This document shows positions 1-11,797 of a DNA stretch of 64,000 nucleotides, one piece after another. Origin of the DNA: Rhynchopus euleeides (lineage: Eukaryota > Euglenozoa > Diplonemea > Diplonemida > Diplonemidae); NCBI GenBank assembly GCA_963210315.1, contig OY723297.1, positions 1-64,000 on the forward strand, given 5' to 3'. Positions within the stretch are counted from its first letter, which is position 1. The number at the start of each line of letters is the position of its first letter. Position numbers and translations under genes: made by a program. The notes under the pieces were generated by a model. It saw nothing but the letters and a program-made list of their open reading frames with translations. It did no database searches and had not been told where the DNA came from.

Positions 1-3000
1 ATCAGGAATCTGAATGCCCACAGCTCAGGATTATCAGGAATCTGAATGCCCACAGCTCAGGATTATCAGGAATCTGAATGCCCACAGCTCAGGATTATCA
101 GGAATCTGAATGCCCACAGCTCAGATTATCAGGAATCTGAATGCCCACAGCTCAGGATTATCAGGAATCTGAATGCCCACAGCTCAGGATTTTCAGGAAT
201 CTGAATGCCCACAGCTCAGGATTATCAGGAATCTGAATGCCCACAGCTCAGGATTATCAGGAATCTGAATGCCCACAGCTCAGGATTTTCAGGAATCTGA
301 ATGCCCACAGCTCAGGATTATCAGGAATCTGAATGCCCACAGCTCAGGATTATCAGGAATCTGAATGCCCACAGCTCAGGATTATCAGGAATCTGAATGC
401 CCACAGCTCAGGATTATCAGGAATCTGAATGCCCACAGCTCAGGATTATCAGGAATCTGAATGCCCACAGCTCAGGATTATCAGGAATCTGAATGCCCAC
501 AGCTCAGGATTATCAGGAATCTGAATGCCCACAGCTCAGGATTATCAGGAATCTGAATGCCCACAGCTCAGGATTATCAGGAATCTGAATGCCCACAGCT
601 CAGGATTATCAGGAATCTGAATGCCCACAGCTCAGGATTATCAGGAATCTGAATGCCCACAGCTCAGGATTATCAGGAATCTGAATGCCCACAGCTCAGG
701 ATTATCAGGAATCTGAATGCCCACAGCTCAGGATTATCAGGAATCTGAATGCCCACAGCTCAGGATTATCAGGAATCTGAATGCCCACAGCTCAGGATTA
801 TCAGGAATCTGAATGCCCACAGCTCAGGATTATCAGGAATCTGAATGCCCACCAGCTCAGGATTTTCAGGAATCTGAATGCCCACAGCTCAGGATTATCA
901 GGAATCTGAATGCCCACAGCTCAGGATTTTCAGGAATCTGAATGCCCACAGCTCAGGATTATCAGGAATCTGAATGCCCACAGCTCAGGATTATCAGGAA
1001 TCTGAATGCCCACAGCTCAGGATTATCAGGAATCTGAATGCCCACAGCTCAGGATTATCAGGAATCTGAATGCCCACAGCTCAGGATTATCAGGAATCTG
1101 AATGCCCACAGCTCAGGATTATCAGGAATCTGAATGCCCACAGCTCAGGATTATCAGGAATCTGAATGCCCACAGCTCAGGATTATCAGGAATCTGAATG
1201 CCCACAGCTCAGGATTATCAGGAATCTGAATGCCCACAGCTCAGGATTATCAGGAATCTGAATGCCCACAGCTCAGGATTATCAGGAATCTGAATGCCCA
1301 CAGCTCAGGATTATCAGGAATCTGAATGCCCACAGCTCAGGATTATCAGGAATCTGAATGCCCACAGCTCAGGATTATCAGGGAATCTGAATGCCCACAG
1401 CTCAGGATTATCAGGAATCTGAATGCCCACAGCTCAGGATTATCAGGAATCTGAATGCCCACAGCTCAGGATTATCAGGAATCTGAATGCCCACAGCTCA
1501 GGATTATCAGGAATCTGAATGCCCACAGCTCAGGATTTTCAGGAATCTGAATGCCCACAGCTCAGGATTATCAGGAATCTGAATGCCCACAGCTCAGGAT
1601 TATCAGGAATCTGAATGCCCACAGCTCAGGATTATCAGGAATCTGAATGCCCACAGCTCAGGATTATCAGGAATCTGAATGCCCACAGCTCAGGATTATC
1701 AGGAATCTGAATGCCCACAGCTCAGGATTATCAGGAATCTGAATGCCCACAGCTCAGGATTATCAGGAATCTGAATGCCCACAGCTCAGGATTATCAGGA
1801 ATCTGAATGCCCACAGCTCAGGATTTTCAGGAATCTGAATGCCCACAGCTCAGGATTATCAGGAATCTGAATGCCCACAGCTCAGGATTATCAGGAATCT
1901 GAATGCCCACAGCTCAGGATTATCAGGAATCTGAATGCCCACAGCTCAGGATTATCAGGAATCTGAATGCCCACAGCTCAGGATTATCAGGAATCTGAAT
2001 GCCCACAGCTCAGGATTATCAGGAATCTGAATGCCCACAGCTCAGGATTTTCAGGAATCTGAATGCCCACAGCTCAGGATTATCAGGAATCTGAATGCCC
2101 ACAGCTCAGGATTATCAGGAATCTGAATGCCCACAGCTCAGGATTTTCAGGAATCTGAATGCCCACAGCTCAGGATTTTCAGGAATCTGAATGCCCACAG
2201 CTCAGGATTATCAGGAATCTGAATGCCCACAGCTCAGGATTATCAGGAATCTGAATGCCCACAGCTCAGGATTTATCAGGAATCTGAATGCCCACAGCTC
2301 AGGATTATCAGGAATCTGAATGCCCACAGCTCAGGATTATCAGGAATCTGAATGCCCACAGCTCAGGATTTTCAGGAATCTGAATGCCCACAGCTCAGGA
2401 TTATCAGGAATCTGAATGCCCACAGCTCAGGATTATCAGGAATCTGAATGCCCACAGCTCAGGATTATCAGGAATCTGAATGCCCACAGCTCAGGATTAT
2501 CAGGAATCTGAATGCCCACAGCTCAGGATTATCAGGAATCTGAATGCCCACAGCTCAGGATTTTCAGGAATCTGAATGCCCACAGCTCAGGATTTTCAGG
2601 AATCTGAATGCCCACAGCTCAGGATTATCAGGAATCTGAATGCCCACAGCTCAGGATTATCAGGAATCTGAATGCCCACAGCTCAGGATTTTCAGGAATC
2701 TGAATGCCCACAGCTCAGGATTATCAGGAATCTGAATGCCCACAGCTCAGGATTATCAGGAATCTGAATGCCCACAGCTCAGGATTTCAGGAATCTGAAT
2801 GCCCACAGCTCAGGATTATCAGGAATCTGAATGCCCACAGCTCAGGATTATCAGGAATCTGAATGCCCACAGCTCAGGATTTTCAGGAATCTGAATGCCC
2901 ACAACTCAGGATTATCAGGAATCTGAATGCCCACAGCTCAGGATTATCAGGAATCTGAATGCCCACAGCTCAGGATTTTCAGGAATCTGAATGCCCACAG

Positions 3001-6000
3001 CTCAGGATTTTCAGGAATCTGAATGCCCACAGCTCAGGATTATCAGGAATCTGAATGCCCACAGCTCAGGATTATCAGGAATCTGAATGCCCACAGCTCA
3101 GGATTATCAGGAATCTGAATGCCCACAGCTCAGGATTATCAGGAATCTGAATGCCCACAGCTCAGGATTATCAGGAATCTGAATGCCCACAGCTCAGGAT
3201 TTTCAGGAATCTGAATGCCCACAGCTCAGGATTATCAGGAATCTGAATGCCCACAGCTCAGGATTATCAGGAATCTGAATGCCCACAGCTCAGGATTATC
3301 AGGAATCTGAATGCCCACAGCTCAGGATTTTCAGGAATCTGAATGCCCACAGCTCAGGATTTTCAGGAATCTGAATGCCCACAGCTCAGGATTATCAGGA
3401 ATCTGAATGCCCACAGCTCAGGATTATCAGGAATCTGAATGCCCACAGCTCAGGATTATTAGGAATCTGAATGCCCACAGCTCAGGATTATCAGGAATCT
3501 GAATGCCCACAGCTCAGGATTATCAGGAATCTGAATGCCCACAGCTCAGGATTATCAGGAATCTGAATGCCCACAGCTCAGGATTTTCAGGAATCTGAAT
3601 GCCCACAGCTCAGGATTTTCAGGAATCTGAATGCCCACAGCTCAGGATTATCAGGAATCTGAATGCCCACAGCTCAGGATTATCAGGAATCTGAATGCCC
3701 ACAGCTCAGGATTTTCAGGAATCTGAATGCCCACAGCTCAGGATTATCAGGAATCTGAATGCCCACAGCTCAGGATTATCAGGAATCTGAATGCCCACAG
3801 CTCAGGATTTTCAGGAATCTGAATGCCCACAGCTCAGGATTATCAGGAATCTGAATGCCCACAGCTCAGGATTATCAGGAATCTGAATGCCCACAGCTCA
3901 GGATTATCAGGAATCTGAATGCCCACAGCTCAGGATTATCAGGAATCTGAATGCCCACAGCTCAGGATTTTCAGGAATCTGAATGCCCACAGCTCAGGAT
4001 TTTCAGGAATCTGAATGCCCACAGCTCAGGATTATCAGGAATCTGAATGCACACAGCTCAGGATTATCAGGAATCTGAATGCCCACAGCTCAGGATTTTC
4101 AGGAATCTGAATGCCCACAGCTCAGGATTATCAGGAATCTGAATGCCCACAGCTCAGGATTATCAGGAATCTGAATGCCCACAGCTCAGGATTTTCAGGA
4201 ATCTGAATGCCCACAGCTCAGGATTATCAGGAATCTGAATGCCCACAGCTCAGGAGTATCAGGAATCTGAATGCCCACAGCTCAGGATTTTCAGGAATCT
4301 GAATGCCCACAACTCAGGATTATCAGGAATCTGAATGCCCACAGCTCAGGATTATCAGGAATCTGAATGCCCACAGCTCAGGATTTTCAGGAATCTGAAT
4401 GCCCACAGCTCAGGATTTTCAGGAATCTGAATGCCCACAGCTCAGGATTATCAGGAATCTGAATGCCCACAGCTCAGGATTATCAGGAATCTGAATGCCC
4501 ACAGCTCAGGATTTTCAGGAATCTGAATGCCCACAGCTCAGGATTATCAGGAATCTGAATGCCCACAGCTCAGGATTATCAGGAATCTGAATGCCCACAG
4601 CTCAGGATTATCAGGAATCTGAATGCCCACAGCTCAGGATTATCAGGAATCTGAATGCCCACAGCTCAGGATTTTCAGGAATCTGAATGCCCACAGCTCA
4701 GGATTATCAGGAATCTGAATGCCCACAGCTCAGGATTATCAGGAATCTGAATGCCCACAGCTCAGGATTATCAGGAATCTGAATGCCCACAGCTCAGGAT
4801 TTTCAGGAATCTGAATGCCCACAGCTCAGGATTTTCAGGAATCTGAATGCCCACAGCTCAGGATTATCAGGAATCTGAATGCCCACAGCTCAGGATTATC
4901 AGGAATCTGAATGCCCACAGCTCAGGATTTTCAGGAATCTGAATGCCCACAGCTCAGGATTATCAGGAATCTGAATGCCCACAGCTCAGGATTATCAGGA
5001 ATCTGAATGCCCACAGCTCAGGATTTTCAGGAATCTGAATGCCCACAGCTCAGGATTATCAGGAATCTGAATGCCCACAGCTCAGGATTATCAGGAATCT
5101 GAATGCCCACAGCTCAGGATTATCAGGAATCTGAATGCCCACAGCTCAGGATTTTCAGGAATCTGAATGCCCACAGCTCAGGATTTTCAGGAATCTGAAT
5201 GCCCACAGCTCAGGATTATCAGGAATCTGAATGCCCACAGCTCAGGATTATCAGGAATCTGAATGCCCACAGCTCAGGATTTTCAGGAATCTGAATGCCC
5301 ACAGCTCAGGATTATCAGGAATCTGAATGCCCACAGCTCAGGATTATCAGGAATCTGAATGCCCACAGCTCAGGATTTTCAGGAATCTGAATGCCCACAG
5401 CTCAGGATTATCAGGAATCTGAATGCCCACAGCTCAGGATTATCAGGAATCTGAATGCCCACAGCTCAGGATTATCAGGAATCTGAATGCCCACAGCTCA
5501 GGATTATCAGGAATCTGAATGCCCACAGCTCAGGATTTTCAGGAATCTGAATGCCCACAGCTCAGGATTTTCAGGAATCTGAATGCCCACAGCTCAGGAT
5601 TATCAGGAATCTGAATGCCCACAGCTCAGGATTATCAGGAATCTGAATGCCCACAGCTCAGGATTATCAGGAATCTGAATGCCCACAGCTCAGGATTTTC
5701 AGGAATCTGAATGCCCACAACTCAGGATTATCAGGAATCTGAATGCCCACAGCTCAGGATTTTCAGGAATCTGAATGCCCACAACTCAGGATTATCAGGA
5801 ATCTGAATGCCCACAGCTCAGGATTATCAGGAATCTGAATGCCCACAGCTCAGGATTTTCAGGAATCTGAATGCCCACAGCTCAGGATTTTCAGGAATCT
5901 GAATGCCCACAGCTCAGGATTATCAGGAATCTGAATGCCCACAGCTCAGGATTATCAGGAATCTGAATGCCCACAGCTCAGGATTTTCAGGAATCTGAAT

Positions 6001-8245
6001 GCCCACAACTCAGGATTATCAGGAATCTGAATGCCCACAGCTCAGGATTATCAGGAATCTGAATGCCCACAGCTCAGGATTTTCAGGAATCTGAATGCCC
6101 ACAGCTCAGGATTTTCAGGAATCTGAATGCCCACAGCTCAGGATTATCAGGAATCTGAATGCCCACAGCTCAGGATTATCAGGAATCTGAATGCCCACAG
6201 CTCAGGATTATCAGGAATCTGAATGCCCACAGCTCAGGATTATCAGGAATCTGAATGCCCACAGCTCAGGATTTTCAGGAATCTGAATGCCCACAGCTCA
6301 GGATTATCAGGAATCTGAATGCCCACAGCTCAGGATTATCAGGAATCTGAATGCCCACAGCTCAGGATTATCAGGAATCTGAATGCCCACAGCTCAGGAT
6401 TTTCAGGAATCTGAATGCCCACAGCTCAGGATTTTCAGGAATCTGAATGCCCACAGCTCAGGATTATCAGGAATCTGAATGCCCACAGCTCAGGATTATC
6501 AGGAATCTGAATGCCCACAGCTCAGGATTTTCAGGAATCTGAATGCCCACAGCTCAGGATTATCAGGAATCTGAATGCCCACAGCTCAGGATTATCAGGA
6601 ATCTGAATGCCCACAGCTCAGGATTTTCAGGAATCTGAATGCCCACAGCTCAGGATTATCAGGAATCTGAATGCCCACAGCTCAGGATTATCAGGAATCT
6701 GAATGCCCACAGCTCAGGATTATCAGGAATCTGAATGCCCACAGCTCAGGATTATCAGGAATCTGAATGCCCACAGCTCAGGATTATCAGGAATCTGAAT
6801 GCCCACAGCTCAGGATTTTCAGGAATCTGAATGCCCACAGCTCAGGATTTTCAGGAATCTGAATGCCCACAGCTCAGGATTTTCAGGAATCTGAATGCCC
6901 ACAGCTCAGGATTATCAGGAATCTGAATGCCCACAGCTCAGGATTTTCAGGAATCTGAATGCCCACAGCTCAGGATTATCAGGAATCTGAATGCCCACAG
7001 CTCAGGATTATCAGGAATCTGAATGCCCACAGCTCAGGATTATCAGGAATCTGAATGCCCACAGCTCAGGATTTTCAGGAATCTGAATGCCCACAGCTCA
7101 GGATTATCAGGAATCTGAATGCCCACAGCTCAGGATTATCAGGAATCTGAATGCCCACAGCTCAGGATTATCAGGAATCTGAATGCCCACAGCTCAGGAT
7201 TATCAGGAATCTGAATGCCCACAGCTCAGGATTTTCAGGAATCTGAATGCCCACAGCTCAGGATTATCAGGAATCTGAATGCCCACAGCTCAGGATTATC
7301 AGGAATCTGAATGCCCACAGCTCAGGATTATCAGGAATCTGAATGCCCACAGCTCAGGATTATCAGGAATCTGAATGCCCACAGCTCAGGATTATCAGGA
7401 ATCTGAATGCCCACAGCTCAGGATTTTCAGGAATCTGAATGCCCACAGCTCAGGATTATCAGGAATCTGAATGCCCACAGCTCAGGATTATCAGGAATCT
7501 GAATGCCCACAGCTCAGGATTATCAGGAATCTGAATGCCCACAGCTCAGGATTTTCAGGAATCTGAATGCCCACAGCTCAGGATTATCAGGAATCTGAAT
7601 GCCCACAGCTCAGGATTATCAGGAATCTGAATGCCCACAGCTCAGGATTATCAGGAATCTGAATGCCCACAGCTCAGGATTTTCAGGAATCTGAATGCCC
7701 ACAGCTCAGGATTTTCAGGAATCTGAATGCCCACAGCTCAGGATTATCAGGAATCTGAATGCCCACAGCTCAGGATTATCAGGAATCTGAATGCCCACAG
7801 CTCAGGATTTTCAGGAATCTGAATGCCCACAGCTCAGGATTATCAGGAATCTGAATGCCCACAGCTCAGGATTATCAGGAATCTGAATGCCCACAGCTCA
7901 GGATTTTCAGGAATCTGAATGCCCACAGCTCAGGATTTTCAGGAATCTGAATGCCCACAGCTCAGGATTTTCAGGAATCTGAATGCCCACAGCTCAGGAT
8001 TATCAGGAATCTGAATGCCCACAGCTCAGGATTATCAGGAATCTGAATGCCCACAGCTCAGGATTATCAGGAATCTGAATGCCCACAGCTCAGGATTTTC
8101 AGGAATCTGAATGCCCACAGCTCAGGATTATCAGGAATCTGAATGCCCACAGCTCAGGATTTTCAGGAATCTGAATGCCCACAGCTCAGGATTTTCCGGA
8201 ATCTGAATGCCCACAGACAAGGATTTTCAGGAATCTGAATGACCA
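1..8245. repeat. 32-bp tandem satellite array, about 257 copies
   Basis: A 32-bp unit (first half ATCAGGAATCTGAATG, second half CCCACAGCTCAGGATT) repeats head to tail from the first base of the window, so the array continues beyond the left edge. Copies are almost identical. The commonest variation is a single A/T switch at the unit junction (GGATTATCAGG or GGATTTTCAGG). Rare changes include one-base indels (near 124, 852, 1381, 2272 and 2785) and a GCTC to ACTC change (2901, 4309, 5717, 5781, 6005). The last copies decay at about 8196-8245. Units follow each other with no spacers, so this is not a CRISPR array. The period is not a multiple of three and the unit carries stop codons, so it is not coding. 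Confidence 0.97.
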
Positions 8246-8600
8246 CGCAACACAACGTCCGCATTTCGTTTGGCAATGTCCCGTCTTCCTGACGAAGCTC
8301 CGTTGTGTCTGTGTTGTCCTATTCCGTGCTCAGTCTTCCGAAGCTGGCACCTGGAGGAACAACCTGTGGCCGCGGGTACAGCAACGTGGACGCGGGTACG
8401 CGTGTTTAGGAAGGCAACTTTAGGCGGCGGGCAAGAACCTCTGGCGGCATGTCGAATGTGGAACGGCTCTACTCCCAAGGCGAGGAGACGGGCTCGCGTA
8501 GGTCCTTCATTGGGATGTGCGCGCACTGTGCGGTGAGGGAGTTGTGTTGAAAAAGTACGCACAAACCGGCCCTCCTGTGTTACCCAAGGCATGTGTGTCT
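8246..8600. other. Spacer between satellite and first gene
   Basis: 355 bp of ordinary mixed sequence. I see no gene, splice signal pair or repeat in it. It is the 3' flank of the methyltransferase gene and presumably holds its 3' UTR. Confidence 0.5.
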
Positions 8601-9892
8601 TCATACGATTTCGGCTATGTCCTCCATGCTTGTGGTGAACACCGTGCGGTTCCGGTCGGTGATGATCTGGCCCTGATCCACACAGGACCCTTTGTGTACC
8701 TGTGGAGGATGGGAAACGAAGGAGGTTGGTTGGTTTCTACCTCGCCTCTGGCTCCACGACGATAACTGGCTTGCTCTATCACCGAACAACACAGAGGCAC
8801 GCTGACCTCCGATACATACCTCGTATCCGAATTCCTCGAAGAGGCGGAGGTAGTTGTTGATACCCCCGCGCATTGCCTTCCACACCTCGCTGTACACAAT
8901 GGGCAGGCGCTTCGCCTTGAGCCACGACAACGAGGCGTTGAAGGCGGTGTACTCGCTCCCTTCGATGTCAATCTTCAGGAACGAAGCAGTGTGAGGCATG
9001 CGGGTGTCTGAGTTCCATGCATCCTCGAGGATCGCATCCAATCGGGACAGGCCGACACGGAACACCCGTTCGATCTTGTACGGGACATAGTTCCCGTCCC
9101 GAAGTCTGCGCATCTGGTCGACTGTCCAATCCACTGTGTGTCCGTCCAACTCGCAATGGACTGTCCCGTCGCCAATGTTGATAGCAGGCAAAGCAATAAC
9201 ACAAAGCCCCTCGCGTGACCCGAGAAGCTTTGGGCGCAAGTCAATGAGCGGCGCGAGACCTGGGTTGACACACAGGGAGAGGCGGAGGAGAGCAACGTTG
9301 GTCGGCGCGCCTTCGATGGAAATGACCTGTGTGTGGAGCATGATTGGCAAATCGCCCAAACTCCCAAACTCCGCCCACACTCCGCCAAACTCCACCCAAC
9401 TCCGCCAAACCCCACAACTCCGCCAAACTCCGCCAAATTCGGGTCAAATCAGGTGGCAACAACGACTACAGCACACACCTTGAATCCTCGTGACGCGGCC
9501 ATAAATGTCCAGTATCCGACGTTGGCACCGATGTCAATCGCAACGTGTGCGTGGCAGGGTGGCGACTGACAGTCCTGGCGTTGTGAGTGCATATTGCTCA
9601 GCCTCTTGTACGCCACGGCGAGGTCCAGGGACTGCCGAACCATGTCGCCCTCCCACTCCCCCCGTGGACTGAGAAGCGCTGAGGAGACGATGTCGTTCAC
9701 ACTCTCTGTGTTCTTGTAGACCGCAAGGGGGAATCCGCTGGACGTCTGAGCAAGGCTGTAGTGGATCCGGAGACGCTCGATCTCGGCGATTTCACTCCCG
9801 CATCGGTGTCTTTCCTGTGCTGACAGGGATCTGCTCTTTCCGAAAACAAGAGCTGGTGCCACCAGGAGGGCGACGCATGTGAAGTGTCGCAT
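8601..9892 (-). CDS. FkbM-family methyltransferase with signal peptide (3 exons)
   Basis: Exons 9892-9479, 9326-8820 and 8699-8601 join in phase 0 to give 339 aa. Donors are GTGTGT and GTATGT; acceptors are CACAG. Residues 1-17 are a hydrophobic signal peptide or anchor beginning MRHFTCVALL, which sets the chosen ATG. The SAM-binding motif DIGANVGYW is near residues 118-126. The second FkbM signature, KIDIEGSEY, is near 256-264 and is followed by the YSEVW strand. FkbM enzymes O-methylate sugars or small molecules. With a signal peptide this one probably acts in the secretory pathway, but the substrate is unknown. Intron 1 carries a short degenerate CCAAACTCCG repeat. The gene lies next to the satellite array. 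Confidence 0.85.
9355..9445. repeat. Degenerate CCAAACTCCG minisatellite inside an intron
   Basis: The stretch is made of imperfect 10-11-bp copies of CCAAACTCCG or CCACACTCCG. It fills most of intron 1 of the FkbM gene, and read on the minus strand it is G-rich. Confidence 0.8.
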
Positions 9893-10147
9893 GTGTAAAT
9901 GGGTAAGGTAGGGACCTGTCAGGAGGGTTTGTGGTGTGGATTGACCACCGAGGTTGCATAACACTACCTCCAACGACACGCTGCAGACACGCTATCAAGG
10001 CCCGGGAGAGATGGGGAGGACTGCATTATGTGGACAAATCTGCTCTTGTCGCATTTATTGTCGGAGAGTCTTCGAACGTGTGATGCCAGACAGGCGGGAC
10101 TATGACCGTCCGCAACTGGATTGGGCAAGGGACCGCAGTTGCAGGAG

Positions 10148-11458
10148 TCAGGTTCTGGGAGACGGTCTTGAGTCCCCCGATGGGGTCGCGCTGTCCTGAC
10201 CATAGGTTGGGTGGAATTCGCGGATCATCTCGTAAAACAGGCGGCGGCAAGCTTCCATGTCAACGAGTGTATCTTCGAAGCTGGCATCAAACACCCCGAC
10301 GTGTATCCGCTCCTCCCGACCCTCCTCCTCCCCTTCCCCCTCTTCTTCCCCTTCCTCATCCTCCTCGTCCTCCTCCTCCTCCTCCTCCTCCTCACCGTCA
10401 TCACCATGCGCCGAGAGGTAAGGGTGTCGTGACAGCTCCTCTGCAGCGGGGCGGTCGGTCGGTGAGAATCTGAGGCATTGCTGGAGGAAGTCCGTAACAT
10501 CATCCGGCACACTAGGAGGAAAGTAAGGATTGCCGTCGGGGAAAGTCCGCAGGTCCTTCCGCTCCTCGCGGTCCAGACTGCGAAGGTGGCGGCACGCAAC
10601 TTCTGACCCGACTTTCTCCAAATCATCTTCGCTCGGGCTTCCACAGATCAGGTTAATATACCGCAGCATTGCGAAGTAGTCTTTTCCCGGAAACAACGGC
10701 TCATGCTTTGTCGCCAGCATTTCAGCAACAATGCACCCGACTGACCAAATATCAACAGCGTAGCTGTACTGATTTCCAGTACAGAACAGCTCCGGCGGTC
10801 GGTAGAAGCGCGAGATCACGTACATGGTCTTCTCGAAGCTCTCCCCGCGTGATAACCCCAGGTCTGCGATCTTGAGCGATCCTGACTGGTGGATGAGAAT
10901 GTTTTCCGGCTTGAGGTCTCGGTGGATCACCTGCGCTTGGTGCATCGCATTGACCTGTGGTGGTGGGCAGTGTGGGACAAATAGATGTTGGGGTTGAGGG
11001 CGAGTAGGGCATACACCAGACATCAGCTGACAGGTGAACCACGAGACGTGGTCGAGGGTGAAGTCATCGGGCGTGCACTGAACAAGGAAGGTTTTCAGGT
11101 CGATGTCCATCAGCTCAGTCGACAGACAGACGTACGACACCTTCGCCACATTCCAGGGCGGAATGATATCCAGCAGTGACAGGATGTTGGGGTGTGAGTG
11201 GAAATGCTTCAACAGGCGGATCTCTCGCACGAGTTTCCTTGCCCTGTCTACGCTTCTGAAAGGATCGAATATTGTTTTTATCGCAACTTCAGTTTTTGCT
11301 TCTCGGTCACAAGCCTTCCCGACAACAGCGTAGGCCCCCCTCCCGAGTTCACTTTCGACTGCGTAGCGGGACCCCATCCTGACGATAATCTTGCCTTCAT
11401 AGCTGACGTAGGTGTCAGGATCAGCATCCGCGGCATCTTTCCCCGCGTCCCCCGGCAT
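10148..11458 (-). CDS. MAP kinase with TMY activation loop and acidic C-terminal insert
   Basis: Exons 11458-11015 and 10954-10148 give 416 aa. The 60-nt intron (donor GTATGC, acceptor CACAG) has no stop and is a multiple of three, so an unspliced reading would wrongly add 20 residues. Kinase signatures: glycine loop GRGAYAV about 39-45, VAIK lysine 61, HRDLKPEN 159-166, DLG (instead of DFG) 179-181, then T-M-Y at 191-193 followed by VISRFYRPPEL. The FPGKDY stretch and the C-terminal FEDTLVD...FYEMIREFHP segment match the MAPK L16 extension. Between kinase core and L16 sits a run of some 30 Glu/Asp residues encoded by a GAG/GAA repeat (about 10314-10392). MAPKs are Ser/Thr kinases activated by dual TXY phosphorylation. 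TMY is an uncommon variant. Confidence 0.9.
   Translation of the reverse strand: MPGDAGKDAADADPDTYVSYEGKIIVRMGSRYAVESELGRGAYAVVGKACDREAKTEVAIKTIFDPFRSVDRARKLVREIRLLKHFHSHPNILSLLDIIPPWNVAKVSYVCLSTELMDIDLKTFLVQCTPDDFTLDHVSWFTCQLMSGVCPTRPQPQHLFVPHCPPPQVNAMHQAQVIHRDLKPENILIHQSGSLKIADLGLSRGESFEKTMYVISRFYRPPELFCTGNQYSYAVDIWSVGCIVAEMLATKHEPLFPGKDYFAMLRYINLICGSPSEDDLEKVGSEVACRHLRSLDREERKDLRTFPDGNPYFPPSVPDDVTDFLQQCLRFSPTDRPAAEELSRHPYLSAHGDDGEEEEEEEEDEEDEEGEEEGEGEEEGREERIHVGVFDASFEDTLVDMEACRRLFYEMIREFHPTYGQDSATPSGDSRPSPRT
10314..10392. repeat. CTC/TTC-rich trinucleotide repeat coding for a polyacidic tract
   Basis: Plus-strand CTC/TTC runs read as GAG/GAA on the coding strand and encode the Glu-rich insert of the MAP kinase. 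Length polymorphism would keep frame only in steps of three. Confidence 0.8.
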
Positions 11459-11797
11459 CCAAAAGGCACAACAAATCAGCACATCAAAGGCAACAGACTT
11501 GGTGCCTCACACAGCACAGTGTGTCTCTGTCCTGTCACGGAGGATGGTGGCGGGTGATGAGACAAGTGCGTGTACAAAGCGAATGCCGACAATGCCTGAA
11601 TCCCGGCGACAGGGGGAGATGGGTATTTTCACTTTCGCCGATATCGAGGGCACAGATCCAACGAAGGACCGCCGGAGAGAATACGCTGTGAAGCGCAGTA
11701 CAGTCACAGAACGAAAGAGGTGCAGGCAACGGCAGTCAAACCTGGAAAAAGCAATGGCAGTCCACAACGGCAAATCGCTGTACGAAATGAGGGCACT
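11459..11797. other. Spacer between EF-hand and MAPK genes
   Basis: About 340 bp that must hold the 3' UTR of the EF-hand gene and the promoter/5' UTR of the MAPK gene. I recognise no defined regulatory site. Confidence 0.4.

Noticed and set aside
1-8245. CRISPR array
   Set aside because: Copies abut with no unique spacers and the genome is eukaryotic; this is a satellite.
10955-11014. 20 extra residues in the MAP kinase
   Set aside because: This is a 60-nt in-frame intron with GTATGC and CACAG; removing it restores the conserved helix before HRD.
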